Source: Streptomyces regalis
GTDB lineage: Bacteria; Actinomycetota; Actinomycetes; Streptomycetales; Streptomycetaceae
NCBI RefSeq assembly: GCF_001509475.1
Contig: NZ_LLZG01000363.1
Span: 1-57,869, forward strand
Direction of reading: 5' to 3'
DNA: 57,869 nucleotides
Positions 15,016 through 23,613 of the stretch are shown here, piece after piece. The first letter of the stretch is position 1. The number at the start of each line of letters is the position of its first letter. The notes beneath the pieces were generated by a model. That model did no database searches and was not told the origin of the DNA. It saw nothing but the letters and a program-made list of their open reading frames with translations. Made by a program: the position numbers and the translations under genes.

Positions 15016-17235
15016 TCAGTTCCGGACCGCCTCCACCCGCACCGCGCACGCCTTGAACTCCGGCATGCGTGACGTCGGGTCCAGTGCCGGGTTGGTCAGG
15101 GTGTTGGCGCGGCCCTCGCCCGGCCAGTGGAACGGCATGAAGACGGTGTCCGGGCGGATGCCGGTCGTGATGCGGGCGGGGGCGACCGCTCGGCCCCGGC
15201 GTGAGACCACGGCCACCGGATCGCCGTCGGCCGCCCCGAGCCGCGCCGCCAGCCGGGGGTGCAGCTCCACGAACGGGCCCGGCGCGGCGGCGTTCAGTTC
15301 GTCGACGCGGCGGGTCTGGGCGCCGGACTGGTACTGCGCCACGACCCGCCCGGTCGTCAGCAGCACCGGGTACTCGGCGTCGGGTTCCTCGGCGATTGCC
15401 CGGTGCGAGACGGGGGCGAAGCGGGCGCGGCCGTCCGGCGTGGCGAAGCGGTCGAAGAAGAGGCGGGGCGTGCCGGGGTGCACCGCACCGCCCTTGGCCT
15501 CGGCGCTCGTGGTCCCGTCGTCCGTGGCCTCGTCGTCCTGCGCCGGGTCGTCGGCCCCGGCGGCCGCGTCCAGCGAGGCGTCCTCGGAGTCCTCGGAGTC
15601 CGCCGGGGCGGCGTCCGCCTGCGCCGGGCACGGCCAGAACACCCCGTTCTCCTCCGCCAGCCTGCCGTACGTGATCCCCGAGTAGTCCGCCGCTCCGCCC
15701 GCACTCGCCCGGCGCAGCTCCTCGAAGACCTCCTCGGGGTCGGTCGGGAAGCCCTTCTCCAGGCCCTTCTCGCCGCCCAGCCGCGCCGCGAGCTCGTGCA
15801 TGACGTCCAGGTCGCTGCGGACGCCCTCGGGTGGGGTGATCGCGCGACGGCGCAGCAGGACCCGGCCCTCCAGGTTGGTCGTCGTGCCCGTCTCCTCCGC
15901 CCACTGCGTCACCGGAAGGACGACGTCCGCGAGGGCCGCCGTCTCCGACAGCACGACGTCGCACACCGCCAGGAAGTCGAGGGACTTGATGCGCTCCTCG
16001 ATGTGCGCGGCACGCGGCGCCGACACCACCGGGTTGGAGCCCATCAGCAGCAGCGACTTGATGTCCGTGCCAAGTGCGTCCAGCAGTTCGTACGCGCTGC
16101 GCCCCGGCCCGGGAAGGCTGTCCGGGTCCACGCCCCACACCTCGGCCACATGCCGCCGCGCCGCCGGGTCGTCCAGCTTGCGGTAGCCCGGCAGCTGGTC
16201 GGCCTTCTGGCCGTGCTCGCGCCCACCCTGCCCGTTGCCCTGCCCGGTGAGGCAGCCGTAGCCGGACAGCGGCCGGCCCGCCCGCCCGGTCGCCAGGCAC
16301 AGGTTGATCCACGCGCCCACGGTGTCCGTGCCCTTGGACTGCTGCTCGGGCCCGCGCGCGGTCAGCACCATCGCGTGCTCCGGCTCGCAGAACATCCGTA
16401 CAGCGTCCCGGAGTTGAGGAACAGACACACCCGTGATCCGCTCCACGAACTCCGGCCAGTGCGCCATCGCGGCGGCTCGCGCGTCCTCCCAGCCGACCGT
16501 GCGCTCCTGGACGTACTCCTCGTCCACCCGCCCGTCGGCGACGACCAGGTGCAGCATGCCGAGGGCCAGCGCGAGGTCGGTGCCGGGGCGGGGTGCCAGG
16601 TGCAGGTCCGCCTGCTCGGCGGTCTTCGTGCGGCGTGGGTCGATGACAATGAGCGTGCCGCCGTTCTCCTTCAGCTCAGTGAAGAAGCGGAGCGACGGCG
16701 GCATCGTCTCCGCCAGGTTCGAACCGACCAGGATCACACAGCCTGTCTTCGGGATGTCCTCCAGCGGGAACGGCAGCCCCCGGTCGAGCCCGAACGCCTT
16801 CATCCCGGCCGCGGCCGCCGACGACATGCAGAAACGGCCGTTGTAGTCGATCTGCGAGGTGCCGAGCACGATCCTCGCGAACTTGCCGAGGCTGTACGCC
16901 TTCTCGTTGGTCAGACCGCCTCCGCCGAAGACCCCGCACGCGTCCGGGCCATGTTCCGTACGCGTGCGTGCAAGGCCCTCGGCGATGCGGTCCAGCGCCT
17001 CGTCCCAGGTGGCGGGCACGAGCTCGCCGCCCGACCGCACCAAGGGTGAGGTCAGGCGGACGCTCGACGCCAGCACCGCGGGCGCCGTGCGGCCCTTGCC
17101 GCACAGCGCCCCCTTGTTCACCGGGAAGTCCGGGCGCTCGACCACCGCGACACCCCCGTCCTGCAGGGGCGTGAGGTTCATCCCGCACTGCAGGGCGCAG
17201 TACGGGCAGTGCGTGGGCGTCGCGGAGTTCGGCAT
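15016..17235 (-). CDS. nasA: Assimilatory nitrate reductase, molybdopterin catalytic subunit
   Basis: The product has 739 residues. It is a cytoplasmic molybdopterin-bis-MGD oxidoreductase of the nitrate reductase/formate dehydrogenase superfamily. The N-terminal 4Fe-4S site is CPYCALQCG (about 10-18) with the last Cys in GALCGKG. The Molybdopterin domain includes DYNGRFCMSSAA, with the Cys expected to bind Mo, and the C-terminal molydop-binding domain includes LTTGRVVAQYQSG. There is no Tat signal, which favours the assimilatory NasA type, converting nitrate to nitrite. Unusually, residues about 537-583 form an acidic, low-complexity insert (Asp/Glu/Ala) between the two domains. No nirBD is in the window. 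A GlnR-like box lies just upstream, and a sirohydrochlorin chelatase, needed for nitrite reductase haem, lies at 24.5 kb. Formate dehydrogenase alpha is the main alternative. Confidence 0.82.
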   Translation of the reverse strand: MPNSATPTHCPYCALQCGMNLTPLQDGGVAVVERPDFPVNKGALCGKGRTAPAVLASSVRLTSPLVRSGGELVPATWDEALDRIAEGLARTRTEHGPDACGVFGGGGLTNEKAYSLGKFARIVLGTSQIDYNGRFCMSSAAAAGMKAFGLDRGLPFPLEDIPKTGCVILVGSNLAETMPPSLRFFTELKENGGTLIVIDPRRTKTAEQADLHLAPRPGTDLALALGMLHLVVADGRVDEEYVQERTVGWEDARAAAMAHWPEFVERITGVSVPQLRDAVRMFCEPEHAMVLTARGPEQQSKGTDTVGAWINLCLATGRAGRPLSGYGCLTGQGNGQGGREHGQKADQLPGYRKLDDPAARRHVAEVWGVDPDSLPGPGRSAYELLDALGTDIKSLLLMGSNPVVSAPRAAHIEERIKSLDFLAVCDVVLSETAALADVVLPVTQWAEETGTTTNLEGRVLLRRRAITPPEGVRSDLDVMHELAARLGGEKGLEKGFPTDPEEVFEELRRASAGGAADYSGITYGRLAEENGVFWPCPAQADAAPADSEDSEDASLDAAAGADDPAQDDEATDDGTTSAEAKGGAVHPGTPRLFFDRFATPDGRARFAPVSHRAIAEEPDAEYPVLLTTGRVVAQYQSGAQTRRVDELNAAAPGPFVELHPRLAARLGAADGDPVAVVSRRGRAVAPARITTGIRPDTVFMPFHWPGEGRANTLTNPALDPTSRMPEFKACAVRVEAVRN

Positions 17236-17247
17236 ACCGTTCAGCGT

Positions 17248-17285
17248 GCTTCCGGCGTGTTACGTGCGCGACGGCTCCCTGTTAC
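17248..17285 (-). promoter_or_regulatory. Candidate GlnR binding site upstream of nasA
   Basis: Read on the minus strand, GTAAC (17285-17281) and GTAAC (17263-17259) are exactly 22 bp apart, and the second is followed after six bases by GAAGC (17252-17248). This matches the GlnR pattern GTnAC-n6-GAAAC repeated with n6 spacers, except that the first b-site is degenerate. The box ends only 12 bp before the start codon, close for an activator. Confidence 0.45.
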
Positions 17286-17532
17286 GCGGCCGGGACGGTG
17301 ACCTCCCCGTCGCCGCCCGGCCGCCGTGAGGCGCGGGAGCGCCCTGCTTGAGTTGCCGCGGGGTGATGGTGAGGTTGCCGTGGTTGCTGAAGTCGCCTCG
17401 TGTGTCTTATTCCGTACCGTAGTTGGCTGGTCACGCATGGTTGACGATTGAAGCGCCGGGGCTACAGTCCCAACTAAGGCGCTGAGCGCTCCACTGTGAG
17501 AGCCGCGATGGGTTGTTGGTTGTCTGCGGCGC

Positions 17533-17576
17533 CGTTGTGGCTGGTCGCGCAGTTCCCCGCGCCCCTTTCGGGGCGC
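17533..17576 (+). repeat. Streptomyces interspersed repeat (copy 1 of 4)
   Basis: This copy has the core TTGTGGCTGGTCGCGCAGTT followed by CCCCGCGCCCCTTTCGGGGCG, which can form a hairpin. Related copies occur at 28817, 32262 and 38008. It sits in the 473-bp divergent region between nasA and the adenylation gene, which otherwise holds only promoters and the GlnR-like box. Confidence 0.7.
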
Positions 17577-17708
17577 TGCACCCCACGCGGTTATATGCGC
17601 ACGGCCGCTCAGCGCATCGCATCTCCGCACGGCGTTCGACATACCGGGTATGCCCGCCGCTCATGGCGAACCGTCCATCGAAACAGCCCGCCAGGAGGTC
17701 CCCCGACC

Positions 17709-19283
17709 ATGCCCCTGCGCCCTGCCGGCCCCCTGGGCCACCTGCCTCCCCGCGACCAGCACCTCTTCTGGCAGTACGGCCGCGGCCCCACCGTCCCCGT
17801 CCGTGACCCCCTGATCCACCACGCCGTCCAACGGCAGGCCACCGCCGCCCCGCACGCCATCGCCGCCGAACACCAGGGCGCGACGATCACCTACGGCGAG
17901 CTCGACCGCCGCGCCGACGCCCTCGCCGCCCGCCTGGCCCGCGAGGGCGTACGCCCCGGTGACCACGTCGGACTCTTCGTACGCCGCTCGATCCCGATGC
18001 TCGTCGGTCTGCTCGGCATCCTGAAGGCGGGCGCCGCCTATGTCCCCCAGGACATCGGCCAGGCACCCCCGCACCAGCTCGCCCACGTCATCCGCACCGC
18101 CCGCACCCGCGTCGTCCTCACGGCCGCCGAGCATGCCCACCGGGTGCCGCTGCCCGACGGCCACCTGATGATCACGCCGGACGAGCCACAGCCGTACGCC
18201 CCGAAACCGCGCACCCCGGAACCCCGCACCCCGGAACCCCACCCCCCGCTACGCCCCGACGACGGCTGCTACGTCCTCTTCACCTCCGGCACCACCGGCC
18301 GCCCCAACGGCGTGAAGGTCACCCACCGCAACGTCGCCAACATCCTCCTCACCGAACCCGGCGGCCTCGGCATCCGCCCCGGCGACCGCGTGGCCCAGCT
18401 CCTCAACGTCGCCTTCGACATGGCCGCCTGGGAGATCCTCGGCTGCCTCACCCACGGCGGCACCCTCGTCATCCGCGGCAAGGACGCCGCGGCGGCCGCC
18501 CGCACGGCCGACGTGCTGATCGCGACCCCGACCGTGCTGTCCGGCATCGACCCGGCGACCTGCCCGCGCGTCCACACGGTCGCCGTCGCCGGAGAGCCCT
18601 GCCCACGCCCGCTCGCCGACCGGTGGGCCCGGCACGCCGCCTTCCACAACTGCTGCGGCCCGACCGAGACGACCATCGTCAACACGATGCACCTCCATCA
18701 CCCGTCCGACCCGCTGCTCACCATCGGCCGCCCGACCCCCAACAACACGGTCTACGTCCTCGACGCAGACCGCCGCCCGCTGCCCATCGGCGAGGTGGGG
18801 GAGATGTGGGCGGGCGGCGACTGCGTCTCGGCCGGCTACCTCGACAACGACGCCCTCAACGCCGAGCGTTACGCCCCGGATCCCTTCCTCGGCGCCGGCC
18901 ATCGCATGTTCCGCACGCGTGACCTCGGCCGCTGGACCCCCGACGGCGACCTCGAACACCTCGGCCGCACCGACGACCAGGTCAAGGTGCGCGGCTTCCG
19001 GGTCGAGCTCGACTCCGTCTCCTCGGTGCTGGAGTCGGTCGAGGGCTGTCTGCGCGCGGTGACCTTGAAGCGGGATGCGCGGACCCTCGTGTCCTTCGTC
19101 TGCCCCGCGGACGTCGATCCGGACGGTGCCCGCCGCGCGGTGGCGGAGGCGCTGCCGTACTACTGCGTGCCCGAGACTGTCATGCCCCTGCCATCCCTGC
19201 CGGAGACCGACCGCGGCAAGATCGACAAACAGGCGCTGCTGCGGATGGCGGAGGAGCGGACGCTTCAGGGGGCGGCGCGATGA
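17709..19283 (+). CDS. Stand-alone AMP-binding (NRPS adenylation-type) enzyme
   Basis: The product has 524 residues. It carries the adenylation core motifs: A3 LFTSGTTGRPNG (near 187), A4 VAFDMAAWEI (near 236, with the Asp that in NRPS pockets holds an alpha-amino group), A5 NCCGPTETT, A7 RTRDLGRW, A8 GRTDDQVKVRGFRVEL and A10 ETDRGKIDKQ with the catalytic Lys. No carrier or condensation domain is fused or adjacent. A short Pro-rich repeat (TPEPRTPEPHPP) lies around 163-177. The ATG at 17709 has AGGAGG nine bases upstream. It overlaps the next gene by 4 bp, so the products are probably made in equal amounts and may form a complex. It should activate an amino or carboxylic acid as an adenylate; substrate and acceptor are unknown. 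Confidence 0.85.
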   Translation: MPLRPAGPLGHLPPRDQHLFWQYGRGPTVPVRDPLIHHAVQRQATAAPHAIAAEHQGATITYGELDRRADALAARLAREGVRPGDHVGLFVRRSIPMLVGLLGILKAGAAYVPQDIGQAPPHQLAHVIRTARTRVVLTAAEHAHRVPLPDGHLMITPDEPQPYAPKPRTPEPRTPEPHPPLRPDDGCYVLFTSGTTGRPNGVKVTHRNVANILLTEPGGLGIRPGDRVAQLLNVAFDMAAWEILGCLTHGGTLVIRGKDAAAAARTADVLIATPTVLSGIDPATCPRVHTVAVAGEPCPRPLADRWARHAAFHNCCGPTETTIVNTMHLHHPSDPLLTIGRPTPNNTVYVLDADRRPLPIGEVGEMWAGGDCVSAGYLDNDALNAERYAPDPFLGAGHRMFRTRDLGRWTPDGDLEHLGRTDDQVKVRGFRVELDSVSSVLESVEGCLRAVTLKRDARTLVSFVCPADVDPDGARRAVAEALPYYCVPETVMPLPSLPETDRGKIDKQALLRMAEERTLQGAAR

Positions 19284-20527
19284 CCACGTCGCTCAACCGT
19301 CAGGCCGTCGATCTGCCGCCGCTGATCCCAGGCCCGCGCCGCCTGCTCAAGCACCCGCGCCTGATGCACTACAACCGCCTGGCGGCCCTCGTCCTCACCG
19401 CCAACCTCACGTTCCTGTGGACGGGTTGGCCCCTGTCGACACCGACCCTGGGCCACGCGGCACTGGCGAACCTCGCCCTCGCCGTCCTCGTGCGCCAGCA
19501 GTACGTCATCAACCTCCTCTTCAGGCTGGCCACTTGGGCGCCGACCACCTGGCCGCTGAAGGTCCGCTGGACGCTGGGCAAGGTGTACCACTTCGGCGGG
19601 CTGCACGTGGGCGGGGCGCTGGCGGGGACGGCGTGGTTCCTGGCGCTGGCGTTCATGACGACCGACCCGGCACTCCTGGCCGTGAGCTGGACCCTGATCA
19701 CCCTTCTCGCGATCGTCATCGGCACCGCCCTGCCCCCCTTCCGCTCCCGCCACCACGACCACTTCGAGAAGATCCACCGCTTCGGCGGCTGGACGGCCCT
19801 GATCCTGTTCTGGGCGCACACCCTGCTGTCGTCGTCCGGCCCGGTTGCGCTCATGGTGCTCGCGCTCGTCACCTTCAGCGTCGCCCTGCCCTGGTTACGG
19901 CTGCGCAAGGTGGACGTACGCCTGGAACGCCCCTCCCGGCACGTCGTACTGGCCCGCTTCGACCACGGCGAGACCCCCTTCGCGGGCTCCTCCACGGCGA
20001 TCAGCCGCAGCCCGCTCAAGGAATGGCACTCCTTCGCCAACGTCCCCGCACCCGGCGAGCCCGGCTTCCGGCTCACCATCTCGCGCGCCGGGGACTGGAC
20101 GGGCGCCTTCATCGACGACCTGCCCGCCCGGGTCTGGGTCAAGGGCATCACTACGGCCGGAGTCGCCAACATAGAGACCCTGTTCAAGAAGGTGGTCTAC
20201 GTCGCCACCGGCAGCGGCATCGGCCCCTGCCTGCCCCACCTCCTCGCCGCCGAGGTCCCCTCCCGCCTGGTCTGGGCGACCCGCGACCCGCGCACCACCT
20301 ACGGCGACGCCCTGGTCGACGAGATCCTCGCCGTGCAGCCGAACGCCCAGGTCTGGGACACCTCCCGGCACGGCAAGCCCGACATGGTCCGCCTCGCGTA
20401 CGAGGCGTACCGCGACTTCGGGGCCGAGGCGGTCATCTGCATCTCCAACAAGAAGCTCACCTGGCAGGTGGTGCACGGCCTGGAGCGACGCGGGATTCCG
20501 GCGTACGGCGCGATCTGGGACTCGTAA
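19280..20527 (+). CDS. Six-helix membrane protein with C-terminal FAD/NAD(P)H reductase-like domain
   Basis: The product has 415 residues. About six hydrophobic helices span residues 33-206, including conserved histidines in KVYHFGGLHVGG, HDHFEKIHRFGGW and FWAHTL. A soluble ferredoxin-reductase-like part follows at 210-415 with the NAD(P)-binding loop VATGSGIGPCLPHLL. I infer a membrane flavoreductase. The start overlaps the adenylation gene by 4 bp. The combination, adenylation domain then six helices then FAD/NAD(P) domain, is what I recall for the fungal TmpL protein, where it is a single polypeptide. Codon 206 is TTA (19895-19897), so expression is probably bldA-dependent and linked to development. 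Whether haem is bound is unclear. Confidence 0.78.
   Translation: MTTSLNRQAVDLPPLIPGPRRLLKHPRLMHYNRLAALVLTANLTFLWTGWPLSTPTLGHAALANLALAVLVRQQYVINLLFRLATWAPTTWPLKVRWTLGKVYHFGGLHVGGALAGTAWFLALAFMTTDPALLAVSWTLITLLAIVIGTALPPFRSRHHDHFEKIHRFGGWTALILFWAHTLLSSSGPVALMVLALVTFSVALPWLRLRKVDVRLERPSRHVVLARFDHGETPFAGSSTAISRSPLKEWHSFANVPAPGEPGFRLTISRAGDWTGAFIDDLPARVWVKGITTAGVANIETLFKKVVYVATGSGIGPCLPHLLAAEVPSRLVWATRDPRTTYGDALVDEILAVQPNAQVWDTSRHGKPDMVRLAYEAYRDFGAEAVICISNKKLTWQVVHGLERRGIPAYGAIWDS
19895..19897 (+). promoter_or_regulatory. TTA codon (bldA-dependent) in the membrane flavoreductase gene
   Basis: This is codon 206, in the context Pro-Trp-Leu-Arg-Leu at the end of the last membrane helix, in frame with the ATG at 19280. 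Confidence 0.7.
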
Positions 20528-20545
20528 CTCGACGCAGAGGAGCGG

Positions 20546-21316
20546 ATGATGAACAACCTCAAGATCGAACGCGACGGCGCCGTGGTGACCGTACGCCTGC
20601 ACCGCCCGCACGTGCTCAACGCCCTCAGCGGCGAGCTGCTGGCCGAACTCCTCGATGCCCTGCGCCCGTTGGACCAGGACCCTGAGGTGGGCTGCTTCGT
20701 CCTCACCGGTTCGGACAAGGTGTTCGCGGCCGGCGCCGACATCAAGGAGATGGCGGGGAAGACGGCCGCGGAGATGGCGGCCGAGGACTACTTCGGGACG
20801 TGGGAGGGCTTCACAACACTCCGCACCCCGAAGATCGCCGCCGTCAACGGCTACGCGCTCGGCGGCGGTTGCGAGCTGGCGATGATGTGCGACCTCGTCA
20901 TCGCGGGGGAGTCGGCGGTCTTCGGCCAGCCGGAGATCAAGCTCGGCGTGATCCCCGGCATTGGCGGCACCCAGCGCCTGACCCGCCTCGTCGGCCGCGC
21001 GAAGGCGATGGACCTGATCCTCACCGGCCGCACGATGGACGCCCGCGAGGCCGAAAGCTGCGGTCTCGTCTCCCGAGTCGTCCCGGACGACCAGGTCCTG
21101 CCGGAGGCCCTGCGAGCGGCGGCGACGATCGCCTCGTACGGCCGCCCGGCCGTCACGGCGGCCCGCGAGTGCGTCGACCGGGCCCTCGAAACGGGCCTGC
21201 GCGACGGCCTCCTCTTCGAACGCCGCGTCTTTCACGCCCTGTTCGCGACCGATGACCAGAAGGAGGGCATGACCGCGTTCCTGGAGAAACGAGCGCCCGT
21301 CTTCAAGGGGCGCTGA
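20546..21316 (+). CDS. Enoyl-CoA hydratase/isomerase (crotonase family)
   Basis: The product has 256 residues, the normal length for single-domain crotonases. The oxyanion-hole segment AAGADIKEM and the second loop [13 protein letters not shown] are present, with the two expected glutamates in GGCELAM and FGQPEIKLG, so hydratase activity on 2-enoyl-CoA is plausible. The ATG at 20546 has GAGGAG upstream and is 18 bp after the membrane flavoreductase stop, so it is the third gene of that operon. It closely resembles short-chain enoyl-CoA hydratases of general beta-oxidation, and the physiological substrate here is unknown. Its presence suggests that the operon handles an acyl or aromatic acid. 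Confidence 0.88.
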   Translation: MMNNLKIERDGAVVTVRLHRPHVLNALSGELLAELLDALRPLDQDPEVGCFVLTGSDKVFAAGADIKEMAGKTAAEMAAEDYFGTWEGFTTLRTPKIAAVNGYALGGGCELAMMCDLVIAGESAVFGQPEIKLGVIPGIGGTQRLTRLVGRAKAMDLILTGRTMDAREAESCGLVSRVVPDDQVLPEALRAAATIASYGRPAVTAARECVDRALETGLRDGLLFERRVFHALFATDDQKEGMTAFLEKRAPVFKGR

Positions 21317-21339
21317 GGATTTCGCCGTGCGGTGCGGCC

Positions 21340-21801
21340 GGCGGTGCGCACGACCGGCGGCCACACTCGCGGCGATCACCCGCGTTCGTTCTGGTCGCCG
21401 GCAGCTCCAGCGCCCTGGTCGCCGGCTACGGTCTGGAAACGGTCAGGGGCGACACCGGATACAACCCCGAGCGGCCGCCGATGGCCTGGTGGAACCGCTC
21501 CGCCCTGACGGACCTCGTCACCGAGATCCTGGACGGCACCCAGGCTCAACGGGACGCAGTCGGCTTCGACCTCGAAGCGCTCGAAGCCGCGGCGACCGTC
21601 CGGCACGCCCGTGCCCGCCGTGACCTCGCACGCCGGCTGGGACACCGGCCGCCCGACGCTCCCCGCGCACCCCTCGTCCAGACTCCGCCCGCCCGGGAAC
21701 GCGACCGCCAGGTGAAGATCGCCGCCCACACGGTCGTATCACTACTTGTCCCTCACGCGTGGCGCAGGACACGTTCCGTTGGGGAAAGGTCAGGGAAGTA
21801 A
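21340..21801 (+). pseudogene. Possible gene remnant upstream of the P450
   Basis: One frame stays open from about 21301 to 21801 and reads like protein in places (ALVAGYGLETVRGDTGYN, then WWNRSALTDLVTEILDG, then a charged helical tail). I find no good start codon or ribosome site except an internal ATG at 21481, and I do not recognise the sequence. It could be the 3' part of a deleted gene, or a small 106-residue protein from 21481. This is otherwise a 500-bp stretch without a gene. Confidence 0.3.
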
Positions 21802-21835
21802 TAGGGGCGCCTCAGACCGCCGCGAAAGGATGACC

Positions 21836-23185
21836 GTGACCACGTCGACTGCGCCTCCCCCCATACCTCGGGCTGCAGGATCGTTTCCGCTCATTGGTCA
21901 CGCTCTGAAGATGCGCGACAACCTCGGTTTCATCGCCTCGCTGCGAGAGACGGGGGAACCTCTGATCGAGATCGTTCTGCACCCCGGGACGCGGACCGTG
22001 GTGGTGCAGGATCCGACCCTGATCCACCAGATGCTGAAGGCTCTCGGACCGAGCCTCGACAAGGGACGGCTCTACGACAAGATGGGCCAGCTGCTGGGCG
22101 ACAGCGTGGTCACCGCCGTCGGCCGCACGCACGTACGCAAGCGCCGCCAGCTCCAGCCGGCCTTCGCCCACACCGAGATCACCCGCTACATCGACATCAT
22201 GCGCGCCGAGGTGACGGCCGCCGTCGCCGCCTGGAAGCCCGGCGAGACGCTCGACGTCCGCGAGGTGATGGTCCAGCTCAGCCTCAACATGCTCACGAAG
22301 ACCGTGTTCTCGGGCAGCCTCGACGAGGTCACCTTCCGTCAGTTGCGCAGCGACCTGTCGGTGGTGATGAACGGCATCGGCGCCCGCGTCATGCTGCCCG
22401 ACTGGGTCGAGCGCCTGCCGCTTCCCTTCAACCGCCGCTTCGACCGGGCCCGAGCCGCCATACGCGCCACCATCAACAGCGCCGTCGAGGACCTGCAGGC
22501 CTCCGGGCACGGCACCGGGGACATGCTGTCCATGCTGCTGCGCGCCGTCGACGAGGAGACCGGCCGGCCGCTGACCGGGGATCAGATCTGTTCCGAGATC
22601 CTCACCCTGGCCATCGCCGGCACCGAGACCACCGCTCTGGTGCTGTCCTGGATCCTGTACGAACTCGCCCGCCACCCGGAGATCGAGGCCCGCGTCCTGG
22701 CCGAGCTGGAGGAGGTCGTCGGCGATCGGCCGGTCGCCTTCGACGACCTGACCCGTCTGCCTTACCTGAACCGGGTGATCACCGAGACCCTGAGGCTGCA
22801 CCACCCCGGTTGGCTCGTCACTCGCCGCACGATCACCGAGACCCGGCTCGGCGAGTGGACCCTTCCCGCCGACACCGAGCTGGCCTACTGCCAGCACGCC
22901 CTGCACCGCGATCCCGAGCTCTACCCCGACCCGCTCACCTTCGATCCGGAACGGTGGCAGGACGATGCCCAGGAGCCCCGGCCGGGCGCGTTCCTGCCCT
23001 TCGGGGAGGGCAAGCACAAGTGCATGGGAGACCGCTTGGCCCTCGCCGAAATGATCACGGCGGTCGCGACGATCCTGCGGACGGTACGACTGGAACTCGC
23101 CGAAGGACAGGTGGTCCAACTCGTGGCGCGGACCACCGTACGGCCCCGCACTCTGCAGATGACGGTCCGCCCCCGGAACGGATGA
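21836..23185 (+). CDS. Cytochrome P450
   Basis: The product has 449 residues. The I-helix oxygen-binding motif is AIAGTETTAL, the K-helix is ETLRLHHP, and the haem loop is FLPFGEGKHKCMGD with the Cys ligand. The N-terminus (GSFPLIGHALKMRDN) and general style resemble the sesquiterpene-oxidising P450s of Streptomyces such as pentalenene oxygenase, but no terpene synthase is in the window. The start is best placed at the GTG at 21836, since GAAAGGA (21824-21830) then has a spacer of five bases; an in-frame ATG at 21830 overlaps that site. No ferredoxin gene is adjacent; a ferredoxin-reductase-like protein is encoded at 27513. The substrate is unknown. Confidence 0.9.
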   Translation: MTTSTAPPPIPRAAGSFPLIGHALKMRDNLGFIASLRETGEPLIEIVLHPGTRTVVVQDPTLIHQMLKALGPSLDKGRLYDKMGQLLGDSVVTAVGRTHVRKRRQLQPAFAHTEITRYIDIMRAEVTAAVAAWKPGETLDVREVMVQLSLNMLTKTVFSGSLDEVTFRQLRSDLSVVMNGIGARVMLPDWVERLPLPFNRRFDRARAAIRATINSAVEDLQASGHGTGDMLSMLLRAVDEETGRPLTGDQICSEILTLAIAGTETTALVLSWILYELARHPEIEARVLAELEEVVGDRPVAFDDLTRLPYLNRVITETLRLHHPGWLVTRRTITETRLGEWTLPADTELAYCQHALHRDPELYPDPLTFDPERWQDDAQEPRPGAFLPFGEGKHKCMGDRLALAEMITAVATILRTVRLELAEGQVVQLVARTTVRPRTLQMTVRPRNG

Positions 23186-23235
23186 TCGCCGGTCAGGGAG
23201 CGTCTTCCGAACGGGAGGCGCTCCTCAGGCGCTCC

Positions 23236-23551
23236 GGCCTCGCTCTCGGTGAAGGTGCAAAAGCCCGGTCGGACACCGAAGAACCGCTCGATGGCGGCGA
23301 TGTTCTCCGGGCTCGTCATCTGCTCGTTCTCGAAGAGGTGGTGGACCGTCTGCGAGGCGGCGCACGATGCGCTTCTGCGCGGCCGCCTTCGAGTTGTCGC
23401 GCTCCGGGCCCGCGCCGTCGAGCAGGGCCGACACGCGCTCGGGTGCGACCCCGGTGGTGGCCGGCTCGTCGGCGGCATCGTTCACCTGGGCGCAGCTCGT
23501 GATCGAAACCATCTCCCTGGCACTCAACGAGTCCCGCAGGGGCGTCCGCAA
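23236..23551 (-). pseudogene. Frameshifted XRE-family regulator
   Basis: On the minus strand one frame gives VSALLDGAGPERDNSKAAAQ and stops making sense near 23360. The neighbouring frame then continues with SQTVHHLFENEQMTSPENIA and IERFFGVRPGFCTFTE. Together they read like the small Streptomyces helix-turn-helix regulators that end in a DNA-contact helix, an asparagine-proline turn and an FFGV...YFF motif. The frame change and the lack of a natural end (the second frame runs on into the P450 gene) suggest a broken gene. A sequencing error is the alternative. Confidence 0.45.
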
Positions 23552-23613
23552 AGTCGACCTTCAAGCCCGCCGACGTGCTCGCCGCACAGCCGCACAAAGC
23601 AGCCCACGCACCC

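Noticed and set aside
15259..17049. A + strand frame of about 600 codons opposite nasA
   Set aside because: It mirrors nasA codon structure, is Arg/Gln/His-rich, and has no ribosome site or recognisable domain.
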